Below, piece after piece: positions 61,983 through 64,000 of a stretch of 64,000 nucleotides of DNA. Under the pieces are notes generated by a model, which did no database searches, was not told the DNA's origin, and saw only the letters and a list, made by a program, of their open reading frames with translations. Source of the DNA: JAGLON01 sp041394985 (lineage in GTDB: Bacteria > Zixibacteria > MSB-5A5 > GN15 > JAAZOE01); assembly GCA_041394985.1 (NCBI GenBank), contig JAWLBI010000001.1, positions 3,596,001 to 3,660,000 of the forward strand, given 5' to 3'. The first letter of the stretch is position 1, and each line of letters begins with the position of its first letter. The position numbers and the translations under genes are program-made.

Positions 61983-62144
61983 AATTCTCCCCTTTTTAGA
62001 AGCAAGAGTTCACGATATCCTCATCAGCCGGCGCAATAGCCTCCGGTATATATATTTATCGACCGGAGGGGCCTTTTTCATCATATCTCTATCGGGATTT
62101 TTTACAATGCGAGAGGACAGTAGGAACCTCTCATGCGACTGCAA

Positions 62145-62777
62145 TTATGGTTTACAATTGCGGCAGGGAGAATAGCCCTGATACAGCGCCTCGGTGCGGG
62201 AATCGAAGCGAACGGAATTGTCCGATTTCATACGCCGGATAGATGTGCAGTCCGGGCGATGGAAGCGCAGTGAATGGACATTGCCGATATAAAACTCTTC
62301 TTCGACATGCGGCAGCGACCAGATGCCCCGATTGTTGTCAATTGATAATCGCTGTGCCTCGATAAACCGCTCGACCAACAGTTGATTATCCATATTTTCC
62401 GGATATAAATACAACCCGGCAAAGCCGCGATTGACCAATTCGAGATTTATTAACACCGTATCGAGATAAATGAATCCCAGCAATCGTCCATACGAATCTC
62501 TGGCGCGACTGCCCGGGACGACCGAGACTCGCTTGCCGAGGATGGTTTCCTGCAGGAATATTTTGGCCGAATCATAGTACATCTCGCCCTTTTCGGGTGT
62601 ATCGATGAACAAAAAACGCACGGTTCCGCGACCGTCCAGTTCGACCGTATCGCCGTCGACAACCCGAATAACGGTGAACGACCCGTCGTCCTGCCTCTGC
62701 TCGCCCCGATCGAAAACCCGAAGGAGGATCAGTCCGAGAACGGCGATGATGAGGATGAAATAGTACCGGGGCTTCAT
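62145..62777 (-). CDS. Thermonuclease-family nuclease, membrane-anchored or secreted
   Basis: 210 aa. N-terminal hydrophobic segment (5-20) acts as signal or anchor. SNase/TNase fold: 'VIRVVDGDTVEL', 'FLFIDTPEKGEMYYDSA', 'SRARDSYGRLLGFIY', 'NLELVNRGFAGLY'. Catalytic residues Asp, Arg and Glu appear in the expected order ('DGDT', 'IDTPE', 'YGR'). The C-terminus 'GNVHSLRFHRPDCTSI' plus 'GYSPCRNCKP' is an Ada-like Cys/His module often appended to these nucleases. It overlaps the SbcC-like gene by four bases (ATGA). Confidence 0.88.
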   Translation of the reverse strand: MKPRYYFILIIAVLGLILLRVFDRGEQRQDDGSFTVIRVVDGDTVELDGRGTVRFLFIDTPEKGEMYYDSAKIFLQETILGKRVSVVPGSRARDSYGRLLGFIYLDTVLINLELVNRGFAGLYLYPENMDNQLLVERFIEAQRLSIDNNRGIWSLPHVEEEFYIGNVHSLRFHRPDCTSIRRMKSDNSVRFDSRTEALYQGYSPCRNCKP

Positions 62778-64000
62778 TCTTTATCCGCAATCGTGATGTG
62801 GCTGGCGCCTTCGCCTGCAAGCTCGACCTCAATGATATGCTCGGATAACTCCTTCACGTCATCGATATGGGACACTATTATAATCTGACGGAATCGGTTC
62901 TTCAGGCGCGACAACCCCTCCATAATAAGGTATTGCCGCTCCCGATCTTGCGAACCGAAGATCTCATCAAGAATAATAAAGCTGTTTTCGATACCGGCGG
63001 TAGAGGCCATCTCCAGAGAGATCGCAAGCCGGAAACAGAGATTAGCCAGATCGATTTCACCACCCGAAAAACGGTCAATCGAAAACTGCTCACCATTGTC
63101 ATACAGACACAGGTTGTAATCCTCATCGAGTTCGACTTCCTGGTACCGCCCGGCTGTCATTTCATGGAACAATTGCGAGGTCTGACGAGACAGTGCCGGC
63201 CGAATCCGACCGATCAGAAAAGTCCGAAAATCTGCAAACAGAAGTGACAATTTCTCCTGATATTGTAGCGACTGATGAAGCCCGGCAATCCGCTGTATTG
63301 ATCTCTCCGCCTCGGCGATTCTTTCTCGAGCCAGAGCGATATCCTTTTCCATTAGTTTCTTTTCCGACGTCAGCCGTTCGATGGTCAGTTTGGACTCTGA
63401 TAACTGCCTGTTCAGACTATTTAGCTTCTGCTGTACCTCGGAATATTCATTCGGCTGATACCCTACCGCCTGTTTCTCCTGTTCTTTGGTCGCCAGCTCA
63501 CTACTTAAGATATTGATGTCATTATTCTTAACTTCAAACCGCTGCCGCAAGTCCGGCAGGCGTGACGATCGCTCTTTGAGGCGGATAAACTGCTCTCGCC
63601 TTTCCTTTTGGGCCTTGAGGTCACCTTCCAGCCTGTTCAACTCTTCGGCTGAAAAAGAAACATCTCCAATTGCAGCCAGCCGCTTCTCCAGATCGGCGGC
63701 CAGTTGCTTTGCCTCATTCAGCGACGTCTCCAGACCAGACAAACGGGTTGTTGCCGCGGCCAATTCGCTTTCTATCTTATTGATCTGTTTATTCTTAACT
63801 TCATATTCACGAATCTGTTCGGCAACCGCCTTCCCCTCACTTGCGATACGATTTCGTTCTGCCAGAAGCGGCTTCAGGCGTTCCTCCAATGAGAGAAGTT
63901 CCTGAGTAAAGTGTGCCTCGATATTGGCAAAGTCCTCACCGAACGACCTCAGGCAATATTCACAGGCTGCGTCCGGCCCCAACTCCTGGATCTGCTCCTT
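62774..64000 (-). CDS. SbcC/Rad50-like repair ATPase, C-terminal half (5' end outside window)
   Basis: The frame is open to the window edge, so at least 409 residues are seen and the N-terminal Walker A half is missing. Just inside the edge lies a zinc-hook CxxC ('CEYC'), then about 220 residues of coiled coil rich in Glu/Lys/Leu. The C-terminal ATPase lobe has signature 'FSGGEIDLANLCFRLAIS', Walker B 'FIILDEIFGSQD' and switch His in 'IIIVSHIDDV'. It would pair with an SbcD/Mre11 nuclease, expected upstream beyond the window, for double-strand break processing. It is coupled to the thermonuclease gene. Confidence 0.88.
   Translation of the reverse strand, partial: KEQIQELGPDAACEYCLRSFGEDFANIEAHFTQELLSLEERLKPLLAERNRIASEGKAVAEQIREYEVKNKQINKIESELAAATTRLSGLETSLNEAKQLAADLEKRLAAIGDVSFSAEELNRLEGDLKAQKERREQFIRLKERSSRLPDLRQRFEVKNNDINILSSELATKEQEKQAVGYQPNEYSEVQQKLNSLNRQLSESKLTIERLTSEKKLMEKDIALARERIAEAERSIQRIAGLHQSLQYQEKLSLLFADFRTFLIGRIRPALSRQTSQLFHEMTAGRYQEVELDEDYNLCLYDNGEQFSIDRFSGGEIDLANLCFRLAISLEMASTAGIENSFIILDEIFGSQDRERQYLIMEGLSRLKNRFRQIIIVSHIDDVKELSEHIIEVELAGEGASHITIADKE

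Overview
The window looks like a chromosomal segment of a Gram-negative bacterium of the FCB superphylum (Bacteroidota/Zixibacteria-like). This placement is inferred from traits, not from a search: secreted proteins end in an 'NPFNP' FlgD-like C-terminal sorting/anchoring domain, cohesin- and dockerin-type modules occur, SecA is long (981 aa) with an extended insertion between its DEAD-motor halves, and FtsEX-EnvC, TolC/CusBA, an MCE protein and lipoproteins show an outer membrane. Base composition is about half GC, apart from an AT-rich patch at about 38.94-40.26 kb.

Layout. 0-5.1 kb: end of a TPR protein, a small exported protein, then a minus-strand cell-division cluster ftsE-ftsX-envC-holB. 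5.3-7.8 kb: BNR/YCF48-like exported protein, an excisionase-type HTH + DUF2087 regulator, a membrane protein. 7.8-8.6 kb: gene-free, packed with palindromic repeats. 8.6-12.0 kb: minus-strand yajC-def-fmt-rng (secretion, N-formyl cycle, RNA processing). 12.2-21.3 kb: alcohol dehydrogenase, GNAT, CBS protein + SLC13/DASS transporter, rsgA, MCE/MlaD protein and a GH57 glucanotransferase. 21.4-33.0 kb: two identical 1071-bp insertion sequences in direct orientation bracket secA, a GT-C-like membrane protein, a lipoprotein with a degenerate M23-like fold, a DUF819 permease and two tandem beta-propeller lipoproteins. 33.3-38.6 kb: VanZ-like protein and two secreted cohesin proteins. 38.7-40.3 kb: a strong promoter, a possible structured leader RNA, tRNA-Gln(CTG) and an AT-rich gene with a C-terminal TIR/deoxyribosyltransferase-like domain, the best candidate for an acquired defence gene. 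40.9-51 kb: MEDS sensor + PAS hybrid kinase, metallo-beta-lactamase-fold hydrolase, SIMPL and YcxB-like proteins, metF and metH. 51-61.4 kb: an NtrC-type two-component system divergent from a four-gene copper/heavy-metal efflux operon (TolC-type channel, double TRASH/YHS protein, CusB-like adaptor, CusA-like pump). 61.4-64 kb: PilZ protein, thermonuclease, and an SbcC/Rad50-like ATPase running off the end.

Most notable signals: (1) the FtsE homologue keeps Walker A but has lost the Q-loop Gln, the LSGGQ signature, the catalytic Glu and the switch His, while next to intact-looking FtsX and EnvC; (2) both IS copies sit inside dispersed intergenic palindromes with clear 5-bp target duplications, and their transposase frame is interrupted at an A6 run; (3) the AT-rich TIR-like gene beside tRNA-Gln; (4) a 25-bp dyad and a sigma54-like element between the NtrC system and the metal efflux operon; (5) a single secreted protein carrying several cohesin-like domains, a dockerin and a C-terminal sorting domain; (6) several families of intergenic hairpins, some of which keep pairing while changing sequence. 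No CRISPR array, rRNA or prophage structural genes were seen. All family assignments come from reading motifs by eye.
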